Below, one piece after another: positions 51,499 through 60,102 of a stretch of DNA of 64,000 bases. The DNA lies in contig CAISJV010000017.1 of assembly GCA_903885795.1 (NCBI GenBank), positions 1 through 64,000 on the forward strand, in the 5' to 3' direction. Within the stretch, counting starts at the first letter, position 1, and each line of letters begins with the position of its first letter. A program made the translations under genes and the position numbers. Source of the DNA: an uncultured delta proteobacterium (GTDB lineage: Bacteria; Desulfobacterota; Syntrophia; Syntrophales; UBA8958). The notes below the pieces were generated by a model that saw only the letters and a program-made list of their open reading frames with translations, was not told the DNA's origin and ran no database searches.

Positions 51499-52248
51499 AT
51501 GGCAGAAGCAATGAAAAGGGAAGACGCCGCTTTCATTTATAAAAAACTGGACGAGGGGAAGCGGCACCTCAAACGGCAGAATGTCTACTCCTGCTTACAT
51601 TGTTTTAATGAGGTTTTGGAAAAATCTCTGCATACTAGAATGCTTCCCGCTGATCAAAAACAATTGAATAACGATATCAATATATTTCAACAGGAACTGG
51701 CCGCCGCAAAGCCCTTTAAAGAGATGTATGGTCCTGTCACTTTTCGTGACAACGACGCGAAAACCGCTCTGGATTTCTTAAAACAAATCCTTCACGTTGA
51801 AGAAGAAGAAATATCATCTAAATTCGCGGAATCGACTCGTCATGATATTGACGTACCTGCCTTAAACAATGACGGAAATGCATCTAATTCAGATAAACTT
51901 GTCAAAAAAGCCAAGGACTTGATCGATATAGGCGCTTTCGCTAAAGCAAAGGAGTTGTTAGGCGAAGATTCGGAACTCCATTATCTGATTTTGCAACTTT
52001 GCAACACCAAGGGTATTGAATATCGAAAAGCCGGAAACATTGGGTGTGCCATTACAGAGTTTCGTAAGGCCCTTGTCTTTCATCCGGATGATGAAGGATT
52101 GTATTACAATATAGCAAGGGCCTACCTTGAAAATAAAGAATGGGAGGATGCGGAAGAATCTATAACGCAGGCTCTGGAAATTAATCCGGAATTTCCGGAG
52201 GGAAAAGCATTGCTGTCCTTTGTTCGAAAGCAGCATATTGAAAGATAA
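51499..52248 (+). CDS. TPR-repeat protein
   Basis: 249 aa. The C-terminal ~120 residues hold tetratricopeptide repeats (AGNIGCAITEFRKALVFHPDD, GLYYNIARAYLENKEWEDAEE, ALEINPEFPEGKALLSF). The N-terminus is helical. A scaffold protein; its place just before flagellin suggests a flagellar or regulatory role. Confidence 0.75.
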   Translation: MAEAMKREDAAFIYKKLDEGKRHLKRQNVYSCLHCFNEVLEKSLHTRMLPADQKQLNNDINIFQQELAAAKPFKEMYGPVTFRDNDAKTALDFLKQILHVEEEEISSKFAESTRHDIDVPALNNDGNASNSDKLVKKAKDLIDIGAFAKAKELLGEDSELHYLILQLCNTKGIEYRKAGNIGCAITEFRKALVFHPDDEGLYYNIARAYLENKEWEDAEESITQALEINPEFPEGKALLSFVRKQHIER

Positions 52249-52550
52249 CATAAGGGACATCGCGCTGACAAAGACTGGTCATCATAAAGATATTTTCTGC
52301 CCTCTTTCCATCATCGATTTTTAACAAGACCTGGATCAGCCGAGGAATTTAATGATTATCAGTCCCTTGAGGTATTAGGAACTTCTGTCGGCGGCAACGC
52401 CACTTTGCTTGAAAAAAACATCTATGAACATTAAAGTTACAACCTCCCCCTTCCGATAGTAAGAACAAAAGACGCACCGGGAAATAATTTCCCACTTTCT
52501 AAATAAAAATGCTCCGATAAAATATAATTACTTGTATTTATTTGGCATTT

Positions 52551-52578
52551 AAATTTGGCATATCTCTCGCAACGATAA
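52551..52578 (+). promoter_or_regulatory. Sigma-28-like promoter for flagellin
   Basis: TAAA (52551), 16-bp spacer, AACGATAA (52571-52578) against consensus TAAA-N15-GCCGATAA. The same 16-bp spacing occurs before fliD. It would give a ~140-nt leader. Confidence 0.45.
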
Positions 52579-52679
52579 AATGCAGACGATGAAGAGAGGA
52601 GGTGAAGGGAGTTGCGGCTAGGGTGACCGAAAACAAAAAATGTTAAATCCGGTCTAACAAGTATAACTAGACAATGACC

Positions 52680-52715
52680 TCCGGCAAGGATGCCGGATTA
52701 AAAATCAAGGAGGAT
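52680..52715 (+). promoter_or_regulatory. CsrA-type binding region in the flagellin leader
   Basis: TCCGGCA-AGGA-TGCCGGA forms a 7-bp hairpin with a GGA loop (52680-52697), and the Shine-Dalgarno AAGGAGGA follows at 52707-52714. Two GGA sites, one at the ribosome site, match the hag-type CsrA control seen in bacteria with FliW. Confidence 0.55.
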
Positions 52716-52721
52716 AAGATC

Positions 52722-53840
52722 ATGGGTTTCAGAATTCAAAACAACATCGCGGCAATGAACGCACAGAGAAACGTGGGGATCTCCGATACTGGGTTGAGTA
52801 AGTCACTGGAGAAACTGTCTTCGGGTTATCGTATCAACTCGGCGAAAGACGACGCCTCGGGTCTGGCCGTTTCTTCCGCTATGCGGGCGGATATCGCCAG
52901 CTACAAAGTCGCGTCTCGAAATGTATCGGAAGCGAATTCCCTTCTCCAGGTGGCAGAAGGTGGCTATGACCAGATTACCAACATATTGACCCGCATGAAA
53001 GAACTGACCACCCAGGGAACGTCAGCAAACGCCTCTACAAACACGGCGGTTATTCAAAGTGAAGTAACGTCTTTAAAGAATGAAATCAATCGTATTGCGG
53101 GGTCAACCGAGTATAACGGCACGGCGCTCTTGGGCGGCTATGGCGCCTCGTTAGACACCGTCTCAGCAAATAGCACGTTGGCTTATACCGACGCCGCTAG
53201 TTTGGCAACTGCACATGTCACGGGGGTCTCCGGCAATGGGGTCAGCGCCGCCGGCACCTATAACATCACCCAGACAGGCAGCGCCGTAACAATTACCAAC
53301 AGTGTAACCAGCGATACTGAAACTGTGAATCTTGCCGCCGACGGCGCGCAGACGATCAGTTTTGCCTCCCAGGGCGTGCAAATTAACGTTGACGCAGCTT
53401 ATGTCCGCGGTAACGACGCACTTAAAGGTAATATTCAATTTGCTGTCAATGGCGGAACCTTTGTCATCGGCAATCAGAACAATGCCGATTCCAAGCTTAC
53501 CGTAAGCATCGATAAGGTTTCCACGGCGGCGGCTGATCTGAATATCGCCGGTGTTAACGGCACAACCCTCGCAGACCTGGACGCCATCAACGCCGCCATT
53601 GACAAACTGGCTGCCAGCAGGGCGAAAATCGGCGCAGCGATGAACCAGCTTAGTTATGCCGGCGCAAACCTGGCAACAACCATTGAAAACACCCAGGCCG
53701 CGGAATCGGTCATCCGGGATGTGGACATGGCTGCTGAAATGACGACTTTCACCAAGAATCAGATCCTCGTCCAGGCCGGTACCGCCATGCTTGCGCAGGC
53801 CAACCAGTCCTCGCAAAGCGTTCTGTCACTCTTCAAGTAA
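52722..53840 (+). CDS. fliC: Flagellin
   Basis: 372 aa from the ATG after CAAGGAGGATAAGATC. Conserved D0/D1 ends (GFRIQNNIAAMNAQRN, SGYRINSAKDDASGLAVS, and the closing NQILVQAGTAMLAQANQ, SVLSLFK) around a short variable centre (about 150-280). Exported as the filament subunit with FliS as chaperone. Confidence 0.96.
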   Translation: MGFRIQNNIAAMNAQRNVGISDTGLSKSLEKLSSGYRINSAKDDASGLAVSSAMRADIASYKVASRNVSEANSLLQVAEGGYDQITNILTRMKELTTQGTSANASTNTAVIQSEVTSLKNEINRIAGSTEYNGTALLGGYGASLDTVSANSTLAYTDAASLATAHVTGVSGNGVSAAGTYNITQTGSAVTITNSVTSDTETVNLAADGAQTISFASQGVQINVDAAYVRGNDALKGNIQFAVNGGTFVIGNQNNADSKLTVSIDKVSTAAADLNIAGVNGTTLADLDAINAAIDKLAASRAKIGAAMNQLSYAGANLATTIENTQAAESVIRDVDMAAEMTTFTKNQILVQAGTAMLAQANQSSQSVLSLFK

Positions 53841-53865
53841 ACTTCACCCAGAAACCTTTAACCAC

Positions 53866-53901
53866 AGCCCTGTAGGTTTCAAGACCTACAGGGCTTTTTT
53901 T
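53866..53901 (+). terminator. Strong terminator after flagellin
   Basis: AGCCCTGTAGGT/ACCTACAGGGCT, perfect 12-bp stem, loop TTCAAG, followed by T7. Confidence 0.93.
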
Positions 53902-53934
53902 GGCAGCTTTCTTGCTAGTAATAGAAATAACACC

Positions 53935-53962
53935 TAAAGCTCCGGGAAGATATTGCCGATAA
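53935..53962 (+). promoter_or_regulatory. Sigma-28 promoter for fliD
   Basis: TAAA at 53935, 16-bp spacer, perfect GCCGATAA at 53955-53962, 23 bp before the fliD start. Confidence 0.75.
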
Positions 53963-53984
53963 TACCAGTGGAGGAGATTCAAAC

Positions 53985-56687
53985 ATGGCAGGAAGTACAA
54001 GCCTAATCAGCGGTCTTTCCAGTGGAATTGACTGGAAAACCATTGTCGATAATCTGATTGCTATTGACCACAAAAGAGTCGATCTGGTCACGGCAAAGAA
54101 AACTTCGGATCAGGCAAAACTTACCGCCTGGCAGTCATTGAACACCAAGTTGTTGTCTCTGGATAACGCAGTCGCAGCGCTGAAAACTCCGGAAGACTTC
54201 AAGATATGTAAGTCCGATTTGTCCACCGACAGCAGCACGGCCAAGGCCGCGGACCTGTTGTCTGTAACCTCTTCAACTTCCGCCACTCCCGGTTCCTACA
54301 GTGTGAAGGTCACCGCCCTCGCAACGGCGCAGAAGCTCTCTTCGAGGTCCTTTGCAAGTTATTCCTCCACCCTTGGCACAGATTGTGCCGGTGATCTCCT
54401 TATTAACGGCCGAGTTGTCACCGCGACCGTCACGGATACGCTACAATCCTTGCGGGACAAGATCAACAACGCCAACGCGGGGGAGACCGCGACGGGGGTT
54501 TCGGCCAGTATTGTCTCTTACGGGGCGAGTGATAGCCGATTGATTCTGACGAGCGATGCCACAGGCGCCGGCGGAATTGGCCTCCTGAACGGCGGCGCCA
54601 CGGATGTCCTCAAGCAGATCGGCTTTTCCGACAGCGCCCTGTACGCCAAAAACCACCTCGCCGGCGGGGACCAAAGCGACGCCTTCGCGAGCACATCGAC
54701 CTCCATCAAGTCCCTTCTGGGGCTCTCAACGACACAAACCGCCGGCAGCGGCGACATCGTCATCAACGGACACGCCATCGGCGCCATTGATTTAAGCGCC
54801 GATACCCTGACCTCCCTCCAGACAAAACTCACCCTTGCAGGCGTCGATGTGTCGGTCGTTAGCGAAACCGTCGACGGCGAGACATTCTCCCGCCTGATGC
54901 TCATGGGCACGGCCAACACCTACACGGACAAGAACAACATCCTCCAGACCCTGGGCATTTTGAAACAGGGCAATGGCGACCTCTACGGCGTGACGGGAAA
55001 CGTGGCCAACACCGCAGAAGGTGCTGCGGTCACCTCTGCCACCCTGCTTAAGGATATCGACGGGTATCTTGGCTTCCAGAACACGGATTATATAACCTTC
55101 ACCGGTACCGACACCACGGGCGGCAGCGTCTCAGACAGCACGTTCACAATTTCCGACACGGCCACCTTAGCAGATCTCCTTACCAAGATTAAAACCCTTT
55201 ACGGTGATGTCACGGCCGGCATCTCCGAAAGTGGGAAACTTGTGATCGAGGCGAATGTCCCCGGCAGCAGTTCCCTGGCCGTCGCCATGACCGTCATGAA
55301 TAAAAACGGCACATACCCCCCTCCCGACAGCCCAGACGGCACCCTGAAATTCGATACCGACAATAATATGGGAAGCGCCGTCCTCGTGAGAAAGCGGCAA
55401 ATGGCGGCGGGACAGGATGCAGCCCTGACCATTGATGGCGTAGCGGTAACATCCACAGACAATGAAGTTGATGATGTTATTTCCGGGGTCACCCTGACAC
55501 TGCTCAAGGCCGACATGGACACAACAATTTCCCTGACTATCAGTAACGATGTTGAGGCTATATTGAAAAATATTTCAACCTTTGTAACAAGCTACAATGC
55601 CGTTTCCGCCTTTATCCAAAGCCAGCAGACCTATGATGCGGAAAGTAAAAAGACCGGAGGGGTGCTCTTCGGTGACGGAACCCTCTCCTCCATCAAGTCA
55701 GACCTGACCTCCATTCTGGTGGGAGCGGTTGGCGGCATCTCCTCCAGCTACTCTACCTTAGGCCTGGTGGGTGTTTCTGTGGATACGGCGGGTCAACTCA
55801 GCATCGATTCCGCCAAGCTTCGCGGGTACCTGAATACCAATTTCGATGACATACAAAAGCTCTTTGTGGCAACCGGCCAGCCGAGTTCGCCCAGTCTTGA
55901 GTTTATAAACCAGAGTCGAAAGACCAAAGCAACCGGCGAAACAGGTTATGAAGTCAACATTACAGAGGCGGCCTCAAAGAGCACGTCCAACGCATCCGAT
56001 GCCGATTCTCTGACCGGCGATGAGACGTTGACGGTTTCATCGGGAACAACAGATGCCGCTATCTCCCTGACGAACGGCATGACCATGGCACAGGTGGTCA
56101 ACGCAGTCAATGATGCCCTGGATGCGGAACATATGGGGATCACCGCAACTCTAGACGGTAGCAATCATCTTATTTTAACCCAGGACGCATATGGAACCAG
56201 TACTTTCACAATCGAACAGGCCAACAATTTGCTCTGGACCGGGGGAAAGCAAACCGTCAACAATGGTAAGAATGTATCGGGAACAATCAATGGCGAAGCG
56301 GCAACTGGCGCCGGACAGATTCTCACCGGAAACGCCGATGAAGCAAACGTCGACGGCTTGTCGATTAAATACGGTGGTTCCGCTACCGGAAGCGTCGGCA
56401 CGATCAAACTGACATTGGGCGTAGCCGAACTCTACAGCCGCGCCGCTTTCAACATTACGGACTCCATCGACGGTTATCTGGCCTTCAAGCAGGATTCGAT
56501 TGAAAGCAGCATGACCAGATACGACACGCAGATCAGCGAGATGGAAGCAAGGCTGGATCTGAAAAGAGAAATGCTACTCAGCCGTTACGCCGCCATGGAA
56601 ACGGCCATGAACAAATTAACAAGCCAGAGCAACTGGCTGGCGGGCCAGACAGAGGCCGCAGCGAAAGGCTGGCAGTTCAACAATTAA
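53985..56687 (+). CDS. fliD: Flagellar filament cap protein FliD
   Basis: 900 aa, long for FliD (usually 450-700). Conserved N-terminus (ISGLSSGIDWKTIVDNLIAIDH) and C-terminus (ESSMTRYDTQISEMEARLDLKREMLLSRYAAMETAMNKL). Several flagellin-hook-IN-like modules in the middle (TLQSLRDKINNANAGETATG, TLADLLTKIKTLYG, TMAQVVNAVNDALDAE) explain the extra length. Caps the filament and helps flagellin polymerise. Confidence 0.95.
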   Translation: MAGSTSLISGLSSGIDWKTIVDNLIAIDHKRVDLVTAKKTSDQAKLTAWQSLNTKLLSLDNAVAALKTPEDFKICKSDLSTDSSTAKAADLLSVTSSTSATPGSYSVKVTALATAQKLSSRSFASYSSTLGTDCAGDLLINGRVVTATVTDTLQSLRDKINNANAGETATGVSASIVSYGASDSRLILTSDATGAGGIGLLNGGATDVLKQIGFSDSALYAKNHLAGGDQSDAFASTSTSIKSLLGLSTTQTAGSGDIVINGHAIGAIDLSADTLTSLQTKLTLAGVDVSVVSETVDGETFSRLMLMGTANTYTDKNNILQTLGILKQGNGDLYGVTGNVANTAEGAAVTSATLLKDIDGYLGFQNTDYITFTGTDTTGGSVSDSTFTISDTATLADLLTKIKTLYGDVTAGISESGKLVIEANVPGSSSLAVAMTVMNKNGTYPPPDSPDGTLKFDTDNNMGSAVLVRKRQMAAGQDAALTIDGVAVTSTDNEVDDVISGVTLTLLKADMDTTISLTISNDVEAILKNISTFVTSYNAVSAFIQSQQTYDAESKKTGGVLFGDGTLSSIKSDLTSILVGAVGGISSSYSTLGLVGVSVDTAGQLSIDSAKLRGYLNTNFDDIQKLFVATGQPSSPSLEFINQSRKTKATGETGYEVNITEAASKSTSNASDADSLTGDETLTVSSGTTDAAISLTNGMTMAQVVNAVNDALDAEHMGITATLDGSNHLILTQDAYGTSTFTIEQANNLLWTGGKQTVNNGKNVSGTINGEAATGAGQILTGNADEANVDGLSIKYGGSATGSVGTIKLTLGVAELYSRAAFNITDSIDGYLAFKQDSIESSMTRYDTQISEMEARLDLKREMLLSRYAAMETAMNKLTSQSNWLAGQTEAAAKGWQFNN

Positions 56688-56729
56688 CCATGACAACCCG
56701 GGAGGCATATCATAAGGAGGACAAACATT

Positions 56730-57191
56730 ATGTATGAAGCAGCCGCAAGATCCTACCAACAAACGAATTTCCTGTCCGCAGATCCGCTCAAACTGGTCCG
56801 CATGTGTTATGAAGGGGCGATCGGTAGCCTTAAAGTGTCACGTGACGCATATATCGCCCGTGATTACGAAAACAAAGGAAAGGCACTGGTGAAAACCCTT
56901 GATATCATCCACGAGCTGAACGCGTCTCTGGATATGGAAAAGGGGGGAGACGTCGCAAAGAACCTGCGGGCGCTGTATCTATATATGACGCAGGCCCTTG
57001 TCGAGGCCGATCTCAAAAAAGATCTGAATGTTTTTGATAAGGTGATCCACATGCTGGAAGAACTTGAATCCGCTTGGCAAGAACTCGCTTTTGGACATTC
57101 TGAGAGCGCAAGTCACTCGCCATCCGCGATCGGGTTGCCATACGAAGCAAAGAAGATGGCCACGGTCAATGGAGCGGTTTGGAGCGCATGA
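56730..57191 (+). CDS. fliS: Flagellin chaperone FliS
   Basis: 153 aa. Family opening AARSYQQTNFLSADPLKLVRMCYEGAI, helical bundle with LYLYMTQALVEADLKKD. The C-terminal ~25 residues are a low-similarity extension. Its TGA overlaps the next start. Confidence 0.95.
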   Translation: MYEAAARSYQQTNFLSADPLKLVRMCYEGAIGSLKVSRDAYIARDYENKGKALVKTLDIIHELNASLDMEKGGDVAKNLRALYLYMTQALVEADLKKDLNVFDKVIHMLEELESAWQELAFGHSESASHSPSAIGLPYEAKKMATVNGAVWSA

Positions 57192-57622
57192 TGCAGAAGA
57201 ATATTGTAAGTAATCAGACTGACATCAACCATATTCTGGAAAATAAGTTACATACCTACGCCGAGTTCCTGGCGGCAACCCTTCAGCTGAAAGATGCCTT
57301 TGAGGCGGAGAATATGGGCAAGATTGAACAATTGACCAATCAACGTGAAGACATGATCCGCGTGGTCAACGAATTGGATTATCAGATGAATCTATCTAGT
57401 CATGATGATGGCGGCGGAAAAAAGCGATTATTGATTACTGACGATATAAAGAAGCTATTGCATAGAATCATTGAAGCCAACAAAGATTGTGAGTTACTGG
57501 CAACGGTAAAGCGCGATTTAGCCAGAAGTGATCTGACAACTGTTAAACGGCAAGAGAAAGTGATATCCGTGTATACCAATAAGACACACGGGACACCGAA
57601 GTTTCTCGACGTACGGACATGA
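57188..57622 (+). CDS. FliT-like flagellar chaperone candidate
   Basis: 144 aa, all-helical with heptads (LEQ-type LKDAFEAENMGKIEQLTNQRED). Position directly after fliS, ATGA overlap and size suggest FliT or a FliT-like type III chaperone, though sequence identity is too low to be sure. Confidence 0.6.
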   Translation: MMQKNIVSNQTDINHILENKLHTYAEFLAATLQLKDAFEAENMGKIEQLTNQREDMIRVVNELDYQMNLSSHDDGGGKKRLLITDDIKKLLHRIIEANKDCELLATVKRDLARSDLTTVKRQEKVISVYTNKTHGTPKFLDVRT

Positions 57623-57684
57623 ACATCAAAAATAAAGTTTTTCTTTAAGGATGCCGATAGTAGGATTAAAGGGAGGTGATAGAG

Positions 57685-58038
57685 GTGAATATTGGCACTA
57701 TAAATACTACAAATGCCTCGACAGGTGTTCAGGTGGCTATAGCAACAACACTTCAGAGCACCTCCAAGGAGAACCGTCCACTAGTGCAGCTAGAAGATCA
57801 AAGTTCTGCAAAGAGTGAACAGATGAAAAAGATGGTCCGGGAAATGCAGAACCAAATTGACAGCATGAACGTCAGTCTTGAGTTTGCTACATATGGAGAG
57901 GATGGAAAAAGTATCGCCATAGTCGTTGCAGATAAGGATTCAGGCGAGGTGATCAGAGAAATACCTTCGAAAGAACTACAGCATTTGTATGATAAAATGG
58001 TAGAAATTACCGGTATTATCTTTAACACGCAGGCATGA
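57685..58038 (+). CDS. flaG: FlaG family protein
   Basis: 117 aa from the GTG behind GGGAGG. Variable N-terminus and a conserved C-terminal half (KKMVREMQNQIDSMNVSLEF, VADKDSGEVIREIPSKEL). FlaG influences filament length in many bacteria. Confidence 0.9.
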   Translation: MNIGTINTTNASTGVQVAIATTLQSTSKENRPLVQLEDQSSAKSEQMKKMVREMQNQIDSMNVSLEFATYGEDGKSIAIVVADKDSGEVIREIPSKELQHLYDKMVEITGIIFNTQA

Positions 58039-58089
58039 AACACAGCGGATGTTCAAATATATATCCCCCATAAATTAATATTACTATAC

Positions 58090-58509
58090 TTATGTAATGT
58101 TGTATTGCACAGAATATTGCTCATCTTCAAGAATAACCTGACTTGCTATTTTTTTTTGGTTGTTTATCACCAAAGGGGCGCGTAGGTTTACGGTCATTTT
58201 TACCGGCTCCGAACGGATGGTCAGAATAACCATGAGCCCAATGTCTTCAGCTTTATCTACTTCCAGCATTTCAATCGTCTTATCATCAATTTCAGGTGCA
58301 TAGTCAGATTTAACGATGAAGGGGTTCAGCGTTATGAAGGCGATTGAACCATTGTCCAAGGATTGAAGCCAATGAAAAGGGCTTCCCTCTTCGTGAACAA
58401 TCATGACAAATCTGGTTAAATCATTAAAACCAGGTATTCCACCCCTCATCTTGATAATTTTTGACTCATCAACGTCAATCTCGCCAAAACGATTTGTTTG
58501 AATCTTCAT
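58090..58509 (-). CDS. fliW: Flagellar assembly factor FliW
   Basis: 139 aa. Family motifs RFGEIDVDESKIIKMRGGIPGF, PFHWLQSLDNGSIAFI and TVNLRAPLVINNQKKIASQV. FliW binds CsrA and releases its repression of flagellin translation when flagellin is exported. Confidence 0.95.
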   Translation of the reverse strand: MKIQTNRFGEIDVDESKIIKMRGGIPGFNDLTRFVMIVHEEGSPFHWLQSLDNGSIAFITLNPFIVKSDYAPEIDDKTIEMLEVDKAEDIGLMVILTIRSEPVKMTVNLRAPLVINNQKKIASQVILEDEQYSVQYNIT

Positions 58510-58550
58510 AAAAATACCTCCTTGTAGCCCCCCTTATCAAAGGAGGAAAG

Positions 58551-58576
58551 AAAGGATGTTCTTTTCAACATCCTTT
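58551..58576 (-). terminator. Hairpin between csrA and fliW
   Basis: AAAGGATGTT/AACATCCTTT, perfect 10-bp stem, but the following minus-strand sequence has only a weak T-run. A second hairpin ACGCATG/CATGCGT lies at 58593-58609. They may attenuate or protect the csrA-fliW message. Confidence 0.5.
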
Positions 58577-58623
58577 GCGACGATTACCGGTCACGCATGT
58601 TACATGCGTAAACCCTTTTAATT

Positions 58624-58866
58624 TTAGATCTCTTCAATTTTATTCTTAAACTTAGTTAAAATATCGTCGATCTGAACAGAATGTATCTGAATTGATTTCT
58701 GGTTTTGTTCTTTAATTATCTGATATAATTCTTCGCGATATATCTTTGTTTGACTTGGCGCCTCAACCCCTATACGAACATGTTTCCCCTTTATGTCCAG
58801 TATGACGATCTTTATATCGTCCCCAACGGCTATAACTTCTCCCAACTTCCTTGTCAGGATCAACAT
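58624..58866 (-). CDS. csrA: Carbon storage regulator CsrA
   Basis: 80 aa. MLILTRKLGEVIAVGDDIKI and GKHVRIGVEAPSQTKIYREE are the RNA-binding dimer core; C-terminal extension of ~20 residues, as common outside gammaproteobacteria. Partner of FliW in flagellin control. Confidence 0.97.
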   Translation of the reverse strand: MLILTRKLGEVIAVGDDIKIVILDIKGKHVRIGVEAPSQTKIYREELYQIIKEQNQKSIQIHSVQIDDILTKFKNKIEEI

Positions 58867-58882
58867 GTTTAACCTCCGGCTG

Positions 58883-60079
58883 CTATGTTAGAAAGTTAAT
58901 AATTGAGTTACTGGAAATCCTTGAGGCCACTTCATAGGCTGCCTGTAAGGCGACCTCTTTCATGGAAAACGTTGTTGAGAGCTCCGCAAGATCGGCGTCT
59001 TCAGTTGCCGAGATCAGGGAAGTCATATTCAACTCCAGTTCCGAAAGGTTGTTCTTTGCCATCTCCATCCTGTTTGCCCGCGAACCACATTTTGCAGTAC
59101 AAAGACTTATCTGCTCCTGAGCCTTTTTCATATCATCAATCGCTGACGATATTCCATCAACGTCATTGCCCTCCAATGCGCTTTTAAAACTATTCAATGC
59201 CTTGAATATGTCGATACTGCCGTCGCCTTTGTCAGTAAACGCCTCTGCACCGGTAATGTTATAATTTGCCAAAGAATCCTTGTTGATTGACACATTAAGC
59301 GCCCCGTCATTTCCCTTGTAATAGCCAGCAGTATATGCATTGACAGAAAAAAGATCGTTTTCTGCAAATGTGCCGGAATCAAAAGTCAGGGTAACTCCAT
59401 TGCCGAGTATGACAGGACTCCTGAGAGCGCCCGCGGCACTTGCCGCGCCCCATGTTTCGCCTCCGTCATCTGATATTTTGTAGGTTGCATCGTCCTGCGA
59501 GCCACTACTGATGACTTTCAAGACGTAAGCTTTATTCTTGGTCCCGGTATAATCGCCGCTCTCTGTAACGGTTCCGGTGTATGCATTCGCCGTTCCTCCA
59601 ACGGGATCATCTGTCTTCGCAGCAGCTTCTGCAGACTCGAAGGGCTTTTTATCGCTTCTGGAACCAGCAAACAGGTATCTATCTCCCAGCTGGGAATTGG
59701 CGAGAGACAGCATTTCATCCTTAATGGCTTGAACTTTCTGAGCCGCAATCTTCCTAGTGCCAGCATTTGCCGTTCCGGAGGCCTGAGAAACAGCCAATTC
59801 CCGTGCCTCAGTCAATATGTCATTAGCGTTATTCAGTTTTCCCTCCGTGGCCGACAGCCATGAACTGGTGTTATCGACATTGCGTTGATATTGGCCAATG
59901 GCTTGATTTGTCTGCTTATAAATGAGAACCCTTGTCACTCCAAGTGCGTCATCAGAAATATTGTTGATATTCTTCTGACTGGACAGCTTCTGCATGACAT
60001 CTTGGTACTGCTTTCTAATGTTAAAAAGATTGTCGATGATAGAACCGTATTGCGCGTTATCGGTAATACGAATACTCAT
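58883..60079 (-). CDS. flgL: Hook-filament junction protein FlgL
   Basis: 398 aa. Flagellin-like ends (RITDNAQYGSIIDNLFNIRK, LNNANDILTEARELAVSQAS, and the closing AYEVASRISSNSIINFLT) with a junction-type centre. Between csrA and flgK in the usual order. Confidence 0.95.
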   Translation of the reverse strand: MSIRITDNAQYGSIIDNLFNIRKQYQDVMQKLSSQKNINNISDDALGVTRVLIYKQTNQAIGQYQRNVDNTSSWLSATEGKLNNANDILTEARELAVSQASGTANAGTRKIAAQKVQAIKDEMLSLANSQLGDRYLFAGSRSDKKPFESAEAAAKTDDPVGGTANAYTGTVTESGDYTGTKNKAYVLKVISSGSQDDATYKISDDGGETWGAASAAGALRSPVILGNGVTLTFDSGTFAENDLFSVNAYTAGYYKGNDGALNVSINKDSLANYNITGAEAFTDKGDGSIDIFKALNSFKSALEGNDVDGISSAIDDMKKAQEQISLCTAKCGSRANRMEMAKNNLSELELNMTSLISATEDADLAELSTTFSMKEVALQAAYEVASRISSNSIINFLT

Positions 60080-60102
60080 GGCTCACACCTATATTAGAAA
60101 TT

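Larger units (their letters stand above)
52249..52721 (+). other. Flagellin upstream region
   Basis: 473 bp with no gene. It holds a sigma-28-like promoter (52551-52578) and a CsrA-type leader hairpin (52680-52697) beside the Shine-Dalgarno site. Confidence 0.6.

Noticed and set aside
52541-52562. Sigma-54 promoter before flagellin (TTTGGCAT repeats)
   Set aside because: The GG and GC pairs are spaced two bases off the strict -24/-12 geometry; the sigma-28-like match next to it is better.
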